Origin: Chelatococcus sp. YT9
Lineage (GTDB): Bacteria; Pseudomonadota; Alphaproteobacteria; Rhizobiales; Beijerinckiaceae
NCBI RefSeq assembly: GCF_018398315.1
Contig: NZ_JAHBRW010000001.1
Span: forward strand, 2,674,501-2,738,500
Direction of reading: 5' to 3'
Length of the DNA: 64,000 nt
This document shows positions 1-8,438 of the stretch, piece after piece. The notes beneath the pieces are model-generated. The model saw only the letters and a list, made by a program, of their open reading frames with translations. It was not told the origin of the DNA and did not search any database. Every line of letters begins with the position of its first letter. The stretch's first letter is position 1. Both the position numbers and the translations under genes were made by a program.

Positions 1-236
1 TTTAAGAGGAAATTAATGGATCTAGGTACGGTGGAAGAACAAATATGGTTTATTCTTGTTAATCCTGCCAATATTAAGTCATAATCTCGCCGCCATCTGG
101 ACGGGTCGAGATTGCCCCTTGTTCAGGCATCGCCCCCTGGCTCGTCACGAAACTGCAATCGGAATCAGGTTTTTGATAGCTCGCACGGCCGGATGAGGAC
201 CGTGCTCCGAGCAAGCTTACGCGGAAGGCCGGAGCC
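1..236. other. AT-rich region without a convincing gene
   Basis: The first ~100 bases are clearly AT-richer than the rest of the window and open reading frames here have no recognisable protein character. It probably contains the promoter and leader of the phosphoesterase gene that follows, but I cannot pin a promoter. Confidence 0.4.
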
Positions 237-1025
237 TTGCGGAACGACGTTGTGCGAACGAAAGCCCTGTTCATTTCTGATGTGCATCTCGGTACCAAGG
301 GATGCCAGGCAGATCTGTTGCTCGATTTCCTGCGGTTCCACGACGCCGATACGATCTATCTCGTCGGCGATATGGTCGACGGGTGGCGTCTTAGGCAGAA
401 GTGGTATTGGCCCCAGGCGCATAACGACGTCGTTCAAAAGATGCTTCGTAAAGCACGCAAGGGCTGTCAGATCATTTATATTCCAGGTAATCATGACGAG
501 TTTCTTCGTGATTACGTTGGGTCAAACTTCGGTGGCGTGTTGATCATGGAATACGCGATCCATGAAGCAGCCAATGGCAGCCGATATCTTGTCACGCATG
601 GCGACCAATTCGACATGGTCGTGCGCCACGCCCGCTGGCTCGCCTTCTTCGGTGATCGCGCTTATGGCTTCGCCCTGTTCGTGAACACCTATCTCAATGT
701 CGCGCGCCGTCGTCTCGGCCTGACCTACTGGTCCCTGTCTTCCTGGGCAAAGCTCAAAGTGAAGAACGCAGTGAATTACATTGGCCGCTTCGAGGAGTTG
801 CTCGCCTCGGAGGCGCGTCGCCACGAGGCCGACGGCGTCATTTGCGGCCATATCCACCACGCCACGATGCATGACGACTATGGCGTCCGCTACATTAATA
901 CCGGTGATTGGGTGGAATCCTGCACCGCCCTGGTCGAGCACTATGATGGCCGTTTCGAGATCGTTCGCTGGGGCCGATCGCGAGAGCCCAACGCGATTGT
1001 CCCCCTTCAGGAAGTGGCCGCCTGA
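237..1025 (+). CDS. UDP-2,3-diacylglucosamine diphosphatase-family metallophosphoesterase
   Basis: A 262-residue calcineurin-like phosphoesterase. All dinuclear-metal motifs are visible in order: DVHLG near residue 15, GDMVD near 40, GNHDE near 87, THGDQFD near 120 and GHIHH near 205. Family members related to LpxH cleave the pyrophosphate of UDP-2,3-diacylglucosamine, but many rhizobial homologues paired with a glycosyltransferase have no proven substrate, so a role in envelope glycolipid metabolism is inference. The reading frame opens at TTG 237; an in-frame GTG at 252 with GGAAC upstream is an equally good start. The stop overlaps the ATG of the next gene (TGATG), so the two are translationally coupled. 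Confidence 0.85.
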   Translation: MRNDVVRTKALFISDVHLGTKGCQADLLLDFLRFHDADTIYLVGDMVDGWRLRQKWYWPQAHNDVVQKMLRKARKGCQIIYIPGNHDEFLRDYVGSNFGGVLIMEYAIHEAANGSRYLVTHGDQFDMVVRHARWLAFFGDRAYGFALFVNTYLNVARRRLGLTYWSLSSWAKLKVKNAVNYIGRFEELLASEARRHEADGVICGHIHHATMHDDYGVRYINTGDWVESCTALVEHYDGRFEIVRWGRSREPNAIVPLQEVAA

Positions 1026-2062
1026 TGCGCGTTCTCGTTGCCACGGACGCCTGGCACCCGCAGATCAACGGCGTCGTGCGGTCGCTCGAGAATGTCGCGC
1101 GGGAGGCTCCTGCACTCGGCGCGGAGATTGTCTTCCTTACACCCGACATGTTTCGGACCTGGCCGATGCCGAGCTATCCGGAGATCCGGCTGGCGGTCGC
1201 CTTTGCCTCCTCGGTCCGGCGCAAGATGGCCGCGTTCAAGCCCGATTTCGTGCATATCGCAACCGAGGGACCGATCGGCTTGGCCGCGCGACGCGCCTGC
1301 ATCAGTGACGGGCAGTCCTTTACGACGAGCTATCATACGCGCTTTCCCGAATATCTCGCGGCCCGCTTGCCGGTGCCCACGGGTTGGAGCTACGCCGCAC
1401 TCAGGCGCTTTCACAACGCGGGGGCCGGCATCATGGTGAGCACGGGCACGATCGAGCGGGAACTCGCCGACAGGGGGTTCGGCCCGCTGATGCGCTGGTC
1501 GCGCGGGGTCGATGCATCGCTTTTCCGACCTCGGCCTGATGCCGCGCGACCTTTCGCGGGGCCGGTTTTCCTTTACGTCGGACGCGTTGCCGTCGACAAG
1601 AACATCGAGGCCTTTTTGAAGCTCGATCTCCCCGGAACAAAGGTGGTGGTGGGAGACGGCCCGGCCCGACCTGCCTTGCAGGCGACCTATCCTGAGGCCC
1701 GCTTCCTCGGGAGCCTTACCGGCGAGGCGCTCGCGGACATCTATTCCGCCGCGGATGTCTTCGTGTTTCCCAGCGCGACAGATACCTTTGGAATCGTGCT
1801 TCTGGAGGCGTTGGCGAGCGGCTTGCCCGTGGCCGCGCTGCCGGTTGCGGGCCCAATCGATGTCATCGGCTCGTCGGGATGCGGCGTGCTCGATCATGAT
1901 CTCAGAGAGGCTGCTCTCGCGGCGCTCGAGATCTCTCGCGCGCGCTGCCGTGACTATGGGCTCACCTTCACGTGGCAGGCCAGCGCCCGCCAGTTTCTAG
2001 ACAATATCCGCCTGGCACATGGCGCGGCATCAGGCGACGACGGGCTAGCCATCGCTTCTTGA
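1025..2062 (+). CDS. GT4-family glycosyltransferase
   Basis: A 345-residue GT-B fold glycosyltransferase of the GT4 (group 1) family. The N-terminus has the donor/acceptor-domain motif WHPQINGVVRSL, typical of alpha-mannosyltransferases acting on lipids. The C-terminal nucleotide-sugar domain includes LYVGRVAVDKN (about residue 180) and the E-x7-E-like segment FPSATDTFGIVLLEALASGLPV (about 240-262). It overlaps the phosphoesterase stop by one base, so the two enzymes form an operon, probably for a membrane glycolipid. Family assignment is firm; sugar and acceptor are unknown. Confidence 0.88.
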   Translation: MRVLVATDAWHPQINGVVRSLENVAREAPALGAEIVFLTPDMFRTWPMPSYPEIRLAVAFASSVRRKMAAFKPDFVHIATEGPIGLAARRACISDGQSFTTSYHTRFPEYLAARLPVPTGWSYAALRRFHNAGAGIMVSTGTIERELADRGFGPLMRWSRGVDASLFRPRPDAARPFAGPVFLYVGRVAVDKNIEAFLKLDLPGTKVVVGDGPARPALQATYPEARFLGSLTGEALADIYSAADVFVFPSATDTFGIVLLEALASGLPVAALPVAGPIDVIGSSGCGVLDHDLREAALAALEISRARCRDYGLTFTWQASARQFLDNIRLAHGAASGDDGLAIAS

Positions 2063-2083
2063 AACGGTCTGGTGTCGTAGTCT

Positions 2084-2953
2084 TCAGGTAAAACGGCGCA
2101 GCTTTTCCGAAGTGCTCATCGTGGTGAGCCCGGCCAGGATCTCGCCCGGTGAGCGGATGGATTTACGCTGTCCAGCCGCCTGCGATGACGCTTGACGTGC
2201 CACCAGCGCCTCCAGTTGCTCGCGGATGCTGGCCGTGTTGTGCATCCCTGTCCCCTGGTCGGCAGCTTGTTCGGCATTGTTCACGACGAGCCGCACCGTC
2301 TGAGGCAGGTCCGGTTCGATGGTCGGCTCTCGGCGCAAGGCGGGCTCGGGTTCCGCCGCGGCGTCACAAGCCTCCACGGCCTTTGCCAATCGCTGGTCGA
2401 TCTGGTCCATCAGGCGTGTCAAAAGCCGGAAGCGCTCGCTGATCGCCATGCTGTTCGCGGCGACCGCATAGAGGCTCGTAAGACGATCCCGAACAGCGCC
2501 GTTGACGATATCCTCGTATGTGCTCCCGGCTGAGTTCTTGCTCCAGGCCATTTCCTGGATCAGCTCAGCGGCATCCATGATCGCGGCCGTCGTTTTCTCC
2601 TGAGCGCGCGCCAGGGCCATGAATGGATCTTCGCTGGCGTCCCGATCGAGCACCGGCTGGCTTCCTGGTGAAAGCGCGATTTCGATACGCGTACGCTCGA
2701 TCAGGCGTTGAAGTTGGACAAGCCGAAACCGCTGCCTCTGGCGTACATCGTCTTTGGCGTCCGCGTGCTCCGTGCGGCGACTGCTGCCCTGGAGGCGGCT
2801 CAGTGCGTCAATCAGAGCCTGGAGATCGGCGTGGCGCTGGCGGCGCACATATTCCGCCAGAAACCAGCGTCCGCGCTCGGTCTCGGTGAGGGCCCGGGCG
2901 ATTGCATCGTAGGTCGGTGACGACTCGATGGGACTGGCTTCGGATGTCAGCAT
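2084..2953 (-). CDS. Conserved hypothetical protein with rhizobial ETERGRWFLAEY motif
   Basis: A 289-residue soluble protein. The N-terminus carries the segment ETERGRWFLAEYVRRQRHAD (about residues 24-43), a motif I recognise from alphaproteobacterial proteins of unknown function, some of which end in a CheZ-like helical region. The middle is predicted helical (residues ~130-200) and the C-terminal third is charged and probably disordered. It is convergent with the glycosyltransferase (21-base gap) and lies downstream of the epimerase gene on the same strand. A phosphatase or signalling role is only a guess from the CheZ resemblance. Confidence 0.7.
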   Translation of the reverse strand: MLTSEASPIESSPTYDAIARALTETERGRWFLAEYVRRQRHADLQALIDALSRLQGSSRRTEHADAKDDVRQRQRFRLVQLQRLIERTRIEIALSPGSQPVLDRDASEDPFMALARAQEKTTAAIMDAAELIQEMAWSKNSAGSTYEDIVNGAVRDRLTSLYAVAANSMAISERFRLLTRLMDQIDQRLAKAVEACDAAAEPEPALRREPTIEPDLPQTVRLVVNNAEQAADQGTGMHNTASIREQLEALVARQASSQAAGQRKSIRSPGEILAGLTTMSTSEKLRRFT

Positions 2954-3060
2954 ATGGTGCTCAGGTCGTTGGGCGCGTCGGCGTGCAGGCTCATTCGGCC
3001 AACGATACGAGCGTCAGCTTAAAGGATCCTTTTACGGTGGCGGCAGAGTCGGATTTTTCC

Positions 3061-4041
3061 TCACCCCCAGAGTTCCCGCGTCGGCGGACTCACGATGCTG
3101 CCTTCATAGCTGAGACCATAGGGGCGATCTTCCGCAAGGAGGAGGGGACCGTCGAGGTCCACGAACCGCGCCCGCGGCGTGAGGAGCATGGCCGGTGCCA
3201 TGGCCAGCGAAGTCCCGACCATGCAGCCCACCATAATGCCGAAACCCCGCGCCTCCGCCTCGGAAACGAGCGCCAGCGCTTCGGTCAGCCCGCCCGTTTT
3301 GTCGAGCTTGACGTTGATGACGTCGTAGAGCCCCGCAAGCCGGCTGAGATCCTCCCGCGTGTGCAGGCTTTCGTCCGCACCAAGAGGAATAATGCCGCGG
3401 TGTGCAGCGAGATGATGATCCTCGCCCGCGGGCAAGGGCTGTTCGACCAGCGCGACGTCCGCACGCCGGCAAGCCGCCACGTTCTCGGCCAGCGTGTCGG
3501 ATGTCCAGGCTTCATTGGCATCGGCGATGATGAGAGCATCAGGAGCCGCGGCCCGCACGGCGGCAACGCGTGCGGGGTCTCCGGCACCGCCAAGCTTGAT
3601 CTTGAGGATGGGCCTTCCGCTGCGCGCGGCCGCTTCGCCCATAGCCTGTGGTGTATCCAGGCTGATGGTATAGGCCGTCGTGGTGCGGGGAACGCGGGTG
3701 ATGCCGGCGAGGACATGGGCCGGAACCCCCGCCATCTTCGCCTCGAGATCCCACAAGGCGCAGTCCAGCGCGTTGCGGGCGGCGCCCGCGGGCAGGGCCT
3801 CACGGAGGCTTTCGCGATCGAGCCCTCCTTCTACGGCCGCGCGCTGGCCTTCGATGGCCGCGGCGACACCCTCGACACTCTCTCCATAGCGGGCATAGGG
3901 CACGCATTCGCCGCGCCCGTCATGAATGCCGTCGCTGATCGTTGCGGTCACGACGACCGCTTCCGTGCGCGCACCGCGGGAGATGACAAATTTTCCCGCG
4001 ATCGGGAAGCGTTCGATGGCCACGGTTAGACGGCGCGACAT
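3061..4041 (-). CDS. dgcA: Enolase-superfamily dipeptide epimerase / N-acetyl-D-Glu racemase (DgcA-like)
   Basis: A 326-residue member of the muconate-lactonizing/enolase superfamily. The barrel shows the KxK base pair (LKIKLG, about residue 148), metal ligands D in IIADAN, E in VEQPL and D/E in GADES, and the second lysine in NVKLDKTGG (about 245), so the active site looks complete. Rhizobial proteins of this type are annotated either as L-Ala-D/L-Glu epimerase (murein peptide recycling) or as the N-acetyl-D-glutamate racemase DgcA. The partner dgcN is not next to it, so the choice between the two is open. AAGG lies upstream of the ATG with normal spacing. Confidence 0.82.
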   Translation of the reverse strand: MSRRLTVAIERFPIAGKFVISRGARTEAVVVTATISDGIHDGRGECVPYARYGESVEGVAAAIEGQRAAVEGGLDRESLREALPAGAARNALDCALWDLEAKMAGVPAHVLAGITRVPRTTTAYTISLDTPQAMGEAAARSGRPILKIKLGGAGDPARVAAVRAAAPDALIIADANEAWTSDTLAENVAACRRADVALVEQPLPAGEDHHLAAHRGIIPLGADESLHTREDLSRLAGLYDVINVKLDKTGGLTEALALVSEAEARGFGIMVGCMVGTSLAMAPAMLLTPRARFVDLDGPLLLAEDRPYGLSYEGSIVSPPTRELWG

Positions 4042-4244
4042 GACTGACCTTCTGGTGAAGCGGGTGTGGTAAGCACGGCCTTTTTGCCGTGATGTTGCAA
4101 CGATGCAGCTTTACCACTTATTCCGCCGGTGCGGCATGGGTTTGCTCGACATCGCGGGGTATCGCCGCTATCGGTGATTGCATATGCCGTAGATGGGAAT
4201 CGCGACGTCCGCTGGGTGCGGAGGTCAGCTGGCAAGACAGGTGC

Positions 4245-5378
4245 ATGAACGCAGGACCCACCGCCGCGACCGAAGAGGCTGGTAGCGAACTCAGAGCGAC
4301 GCTCGCCGGACTTTGGACGGCACCTTACGCTGCCGATGTCGAGAAGGAGGCGCAGACCCTGCTTGATGCAAGCCAGGGCGCTGGGCGCGTCATCCTCGAC
4401 ATCTCTGGCATCCAGCGTCTCGACACCCTCGGCGCCTGGGTGCTTGATCGCACGCGTCATGAGCTAGGCGACCGCGGCTTGCATGCGGATTTCGTCGGCG
4501 CGCGGCCCGAGCAGAGCATTCTCCTCAACGAGATCGCCTATCGTAGTGGCAATGAATTAACAGAACGCCGGAAGTCCCGGCTCGTCGATTTTCTCGCAGA
4601 GGTCGGCGGCGCCGTGGTCAATGCCGGACGGGACATGGTTCGGGGCATCAGCTTTCTCGGCGAAACCACCGCGGGGCTCGCGCGCGTTTTCGCCAATCCC
4701 CGGCGCTTCCGGTTCACAGCCCTCGTCAATCAGCTCGAGCAGGTCGCCTTCAAGGGCGTGCCGATCATTGCGCTCATTTCGTTTCTGGTGGGCTGCATCA
4801 TTGCCCAGCAGGGCATTTTCCAGCTGCAGCGCTTCGGCGCTGTTACCTTCGTGGTGGATCTGGTCGGTATCCTCGTGCTGCGTGAGCTCGGCGTGCTGCT
4901 CACCTCCATCATGGTGGCCGGCCGGTCGGGGAGCGCGTTCACGGCGGAAATCGGCTCGATGAAGATGCGCGAGGAGGTGGACGCCTTGCGTGTGATGGGG
5001 CTCGACCCTATCGAGGTTTTGATTATCCCCCGCGTGCTCGCCTTGATCATCGGCTTGCCGCTGCTCACCTTCATCTCGGAGATGGCGGCTCTGTTCGGCG
5101 GCGGACTGGTGGCGTGGATCTACGGTGGCATCAGCCCTGAGATTTATCTTGCCCGCCTGCAGTCGGCGATCGACTTCAACACCTTCCTCGTTGGCATGAT
5201 CAAGGCGCCGTTCATGGCCCTCGTGATTGGTCTGATCGCTTCGCTCGAGGGGTTGGCCGTCGAGGGATCGGCTGAATCGCTCGGCCGTCAGGTCACGGCT
5301 GCGGTCGTGAAGTCCATTTTTATGGTGATTGTCGTGGACGGCCTGTTCGCGATGTTCTTCGCCGCGATCCGCTTCTGA
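4245..5378 (+). CDS. mlaE: Mla-type lipid ABC transporter permease with N-terminal STAS domain
   Basis: A 377-residue protein with two parts. Residues ~1-105 form a STAS-like domain (LDISGIQRLDTLGAWVLDRTR), and the rest is the MlaE permease with about five or six membrane segments and the conserved cytoplasmic loop GSAFTAEIGSMKMREEVDAL. In E. coli the STAS protein MlaB is separate; here it is fused to the permease, as in many alphaproteobacteria. I start at ATG 4245 because AAGACAGG lies just upstream; the longer frame back to 4089 is not protein-like. It heads a four-gene operon for phospholipid traffic between the membranes. Confidence 0.9.
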   Translation: MNAGPTAATEEAGSELRATLAGLWTAPYAADVEKEAQTLLDASQGAGRVILDISGIQRLDTLGAWVLDRTRHELGDRGLHADFVGARPEQSILLNEIAYRSGNELTERRKSRLVDFLAEVGGAVVNAGRDMVRGISFLGETTAGLARVFANPRRFRFTALVNQLEQVAFKGVPIIALISFLVGCIIAQQGIFQLQRFGAVTFVVDLVGILVLRELGVLLTSIMVAGRSGSAFTAEIGSMKMREEVDALRVMGLDPIEVLIIPRVLALIIGLPLLTFISEMAALFGGGLVAWIYGGISPEIYLARLQSAIDFNTFLVGMIKAPFMALVIGLIASLEGLAVEGSAESLGRQVTAAVVKSIFMVIVVDGLFAMFFAAIRF

Positions 5379-5385
5379 GGCGCAC

Positions 5386-6234
5386 ATGGACCAGCAGCTC
5401 GCATCGACCAACGGCGGAACGCCCGAGCAGGGCCATGCCGATGCCGCGAGCGGCCACGCTGGCGAGCCTAACCGCGAGGTGGTCATCCGTGTCCGTGACC
5501 TGGAGGTCGGCTTTGGCGAAAAGATCATCATGAAAGGGCTCGACCTCGACGTGTATCGCGGCGAGATCCTGGGATTCGTGGGCGCCTCGGGCATAGGCAA
5601 GTCCGTCCTGACCCGCACGATCCTGGGCCTTGTTCGCAAGCGCCACGGCACCATCGAGGTTTTTGGTGAGAATCTTGACGAGCTCCGTGACGCATCGCGG
5701 CGCGCCGTTGAGCGCCGATGGGGCGTTCTCTTCCAGCACGGTGCGCTGTTCTCGGCATTGACCGTGAAGCAGAACATCCAGGTACCGATGCGGGAATATC
5801 TCAGCATGTCGGAACGCTTGCTGGATGAACTCGCCATGCTGAAGATCGAGATGGTCGGCCTGAAGGCCGATGCCGCTGACAAATACCCGGCTGATCTTTC
5901 CGGCGGCATGATCAAGCGTGCCGCGCTGGCACGGGCGCTGGCGCTCGATCCGGAGATCGTCTTCCTCGACGAACCGACCTCCGGCCTCGATCCGATCGGC
6001 GCGGGCGAGTTCGATGATTTGATCGCGACCTTGCAGAAGACCCTGGGTTTGACAGTCTTTATGGTCACCCACGATCTCGACAGTCTTCATTCGGTGTGCG
6101 ACAGGATTGCAGCACTGGGCGAAGGACGTATCATCGCTCAGGGGCCGATTGAGGCTATGCTGGCATCTGACAATGCCTGGGTGAAGGCATATTTCCACGG
6201 CAAGAGAGCGCGCGCAGTAATGGGTGATAGTTAG
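5386..6234 (+). CDS. mlaF: Mla-type lipid ABC transporter ATPase
   Basis: A 282-residue ABC ATPase of the MlaF family. It has Walker A (GASGIGKS, about residue 65), the signature LSGGM (about 167), Walker B with the catalytic glutamate (VFLDEPTSGLD, about 190) and the H-loop (MVTHDLDSL). The first ~25 residues are a low-complexity extension. The start at 5386 lies 8 bases after the permease stop; the frame extending back to 5329 would overlap the permease and encodes nothing family-like. It energises the permease and MCE protein on either side. Confidence 0.92.
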   Translation: MDQQLASTNGGTPEQGHADAASGHAGEPNREVVIRVRDLEVGFGEKIIMKGLDLDVYRGEILGFVGASGIGKSVLTRTILGLVRKRHGTIEVFGENLDELRDASRRAVERRWGVLFQHGALFSALTVKQNIQVPMREYLSMSERLLDELAMLKIEMVGLKADAADKYPADLSGGMIKRAALARALALDPEIVFLDEPTSGLDPIGAGEFDDLIATLQKTLGLTVFMVTHDLDSLHSVCDRIAALGEGRIIAQGPIEAMLASDNAWVKAYFHGKRARAVMGDS

Positions 6235-6240
6235 CTAGCC

Positions 6241-7356
6241 ATGGAAACACGCGCCAACTACGCTCTCATTGGTCTGTTTACGCTTGCAGTCGTCACAGGC
6301 GCGTTCCTGTTCGTCTACTGGTTCGCGGCGTTGGGTAGCGGCGGTACGCGCGAGTCCTACCGTGTCGTCTTTACAGGATCCGTGTCCGGTCTCTCCCGAG
6401 GCGCTTCGGTGCTGTTCAACGGTTTGCGGATCGGTGAGGTGCGCAGCATCAGCCTCCTGCCTGAAGATCCGCGCCACGTCGTCGCCATCGTCGATGTCGA
6501 TTCGGGTGTGCCGATCAACTCGGATACAAAGGCGCGTCTCGAGTATCAGGGCTTGACGGGCGTTGCCTCGATCCAGATGACGGGCGGCGATCCCAAGGCG
6601 CCGCCGCTCGTGGCATCGGCTGGCCAGCCGATGCCCACGATCTACGCCGATCGCTCGGACTTCCAGGATCTCCTGGAGACGGCGCAGCGGCTGGCGCGCC
6701 GCGCCGACGACGTGCTGAACAAGATCGACAGCGTCGTGGGCGATGCGCAGACGCCAATCGCCAACACGGTCCGCAATGTCGAGAAGTTCTCTCAAGCTCT
6801 CGGCGACAATTCCGCCAACATCAACCAGCTTCTGTCGAGCGCGGGCGATACGGCGAAGAGCTTGTCGAGCCTGTCGACCAGCCTCGACGCGGCGATCAAG
6901 GCCGTCGATACGAAGAAGATTGCCGACATCGTCAACAATGTGGACCGGTTCACCGCCGCGCTCGGGAATAACTCGGGCGACGTGCAGACGATCCTGCGCA
7001 ATGTGAATTCACTGACCGCCAAGCTCGACCGTGCGGCCGATCAGGTCGAAGGTGTGCTGAAATCGGCCCAAGGTCTGCTGAGTTCTCCCGACGGCAAGGG
7101 AGCGTTCGACCAGGTTGCCGAGGCCGCACGCGCCATCCGTACGCTCGCTATCAACCTTGACGCGCGAACCGCCGAGATTACCGCGGGCATCAAGCGCTTT
7201 ACCGGTCCCGGACTTGGCAATGTCGAGGCGCTGACGAGTGACGCGCGCCGGACGCTCAACGACCTGAACCGCACCTTGCAAAGCGTGCAGCGTAATCCCC
7301 AGCAGTTCATCTTCGGCGCCAAGCCGAATTTGCCAGCCTATAGTGGCCCGCGCTGA
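6241..7356 (+). CDS. mlaD: MCE-domain lipid transport protein (MlaD family)
   Basis: A 371-residue inner-membrane-anchored protein with one N-terminal membrane segment (about residues 7-29) and an MCE domain (about 38-115, with GLSRGASVLFNGLRIGEV). A long helical periplasmic region rich in repeats of NVDRFTAALG/NVEKFSQALG type follows, consistent with the hexameric tube-like assemblies of MCE proteins. It is longer than E. coli MlaD (183 residues) and more like rhizobial MCE proteins. It starts 6 bases after the ATPase stop. It binds lipid in the periplasm for the transporter. Confidence 0.92.
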   Translation: METRANYALIGLFTLAVVTGAFLFVYWFAALGSGGTRESYRVVFTGSVSGLSRGASVLFNGLRIGEVRSISLLPEDPRHVVAIVDVDSGVPINSDTKARLEYQGLTGVASIQMTGGDPKAPPLVASAGQPMPTIYADRSDFQDLLETAQRLARRADDVLNKIDSVVGDAQTPIANTVRNVEKFSQALGDNSANINQLLSSAGDTAKSLSSLSTSLDAAIKAVDTKKIADIVNNVDRFTAALGNNSGDVQTILRNVNSLTAKLDRAADQVEGVLKSAQGLLSSPDGKGAFDQVAEAARAIRTLAINLDARTAEITAGIKRFTGPGLGNVEALTSDARRTLNDLNRTLQSVQRNPQQFIFGAKPNLPAYSGPR

Positions 7357-7397
7357 TGGGCCGGTTCCCCTCACTACACCAGCGCTCTGGAGACGTT

Positions 7398-8021
7398 ATG
7401 ATGGGTTCTGCGAGCGAGCCGCGTGGCGGCAGTACCCGGCGACAGGCCATTGGTCGATGCGGATGGGCCCTTCGAGCCTTGTCGCTGATGGTAACGCTTG
7501 GGTTGGGCGCTTGCGCCTCGCCACCGCCACCCACCTTCGATCTCACCGCGCCGAGCAGCGGTTTGAGCGCCCGTGGCGGACGTCAGCTCGCGGTGACGGA
7601 GCCTGTCGCGCTTGAGACCCTCAACAGCCAGCAGATCGTGGTTCACGATCGCGCGGGGGCCGTCTCGAGCCTCACCGGCGCCCAGTGGAGCGACAGGCTG
7701 CCGGTCCTCGTGCAGACACGCCTGATCCAGACGTTCACGAATGCCGGCCAGTTGCGCCGGGTTGGGCGGCCCGGCGATGGCACTATTGCGGCTCTGCAAT
7801 TGGCCACGGAATTGCGCCAGTTCTACATCACAGCGGGCACCGGCGAGGCCGTTGTCCAGATCGCAGCGCGTATTATCGACGCCTCGACCGGACAGGTGGT
7901 ATCGGCCCGGGTGTTCACCGCCAAGGTTCCTGTAGCCGGTACCTTGTCGGGCCCAGCAGGCGCCGCGGCGTTAAACGAGGCACTCGGCATCGTTCTCAGG
8001 GACATCGTTCGCTGGGCGTGA
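7398..8021 (+). CDS. ABC-type transport auxiliary lipoprotein (PqiC-like family)
   Basis: A 207-residue lipoprotein with a basic N-terminus, a hydrophobic segment and the lipobox LGAC (Cys about residue 39). The body matches the auxiliary component family found at the end of MCE transporter operons (PqiC/DUF330-like), including LPVLVQTRLIQTFTNAG. The frame opens at ATG 7356 overlapping the mlaD stop, but ATG 7398 has GGAG five bases upstream and gives a more ordinary lipoprotein signal, so I prefer it. Its likely role is the outer-membrane-side partner of the lipid pathway. Confidence 0.82.
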   Translation: MMGSASEPRGGSTRRQAIGRCGWALRALSLMVTLGLGACASPPPPTFDLTAPSSGLSARGGRQLAVTEPVALETLNSQQIVVHDRAGAVSSLTGAQWSDRLPVLVQTRLIQTFTNAGQLRRVGRPGDGTIAALQLATELRQFYITAGTGEAVVQIAARIIDASTGQVVSARVFTAKVPVAGTLSGPAGAAALNEALGIVLRDIVRWA

Positions 8022-8390
8022 TCCAGCGCGCGCCGTTGTCATCGGTTAGCCCGATCCTCCGTGGACTCCACGATTCATTGACAAGTCTGGCGGATCCGCA
8101 GTGATGCGGGCATCAGCCTGAGCGAGTGGATGCGCGGGCGGAACTCTCGCGGCCCTTCCATCACGCGGTCGTTGCCGAAGAGAGCTCCCATTCTGATTCC
8201 GGAACCGGTGCTATCCAGTTGATCCCAGATTCTTTTCCGGGTTGGCCACACGCTGGCGCGCCGTGGCTCATTGGCACGCCAAGTCGATTGAGGGGGCCCA
8301 GTTGAGACTTGGCACTCTGGTCTTCAGAGATTGATTCAAAAGGGCACGGCGATGCCGTGCATCGCTGATGGTGTACGCAGCATCTGAATC
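8022..8390. other. Intergenic region with a short hairpin, no gene seen
   Basis: This 370-base stretch follows the lipid transport operon and has no convincing coding frame. It contains a compact inverted repeat GCACGGC-GAT-GCCGTGC (8344-8360). The near-identical strings TGATTCAAAA (about 8331) and TGAATCAAAA (about 8385) flank that hairpin. A small RNA ending at the next terminator is possible but not supported by a promoter I can point to. Confidence 0.4.
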
Positions 8391-8428
8391 AAAAACGGGC
8401 CCGATCCTGTTGATCGGGCCCGTTTTTT
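8391..8428. terminator. Bidirectional rho-independent terminator
   Basis: A stem of about 11-13 base pairs, GGGCCCGATC paired with GATCGGGCCC across a CTGTT loop, has five As on its left and six Ts on its right. It therefore terminates the plus-strand lipid operon and the minus-strand giant gene that converge here. Confidence 0.88.
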
Positions 8429-8438
8429 CGTGGCTGTA

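Noticed and set aside
4557-6068. 503-codon minus-strand frame across the Mla permease and ATPase
   Set aside because: It crosses two well-supported plus-strand genes and has shadow composition.
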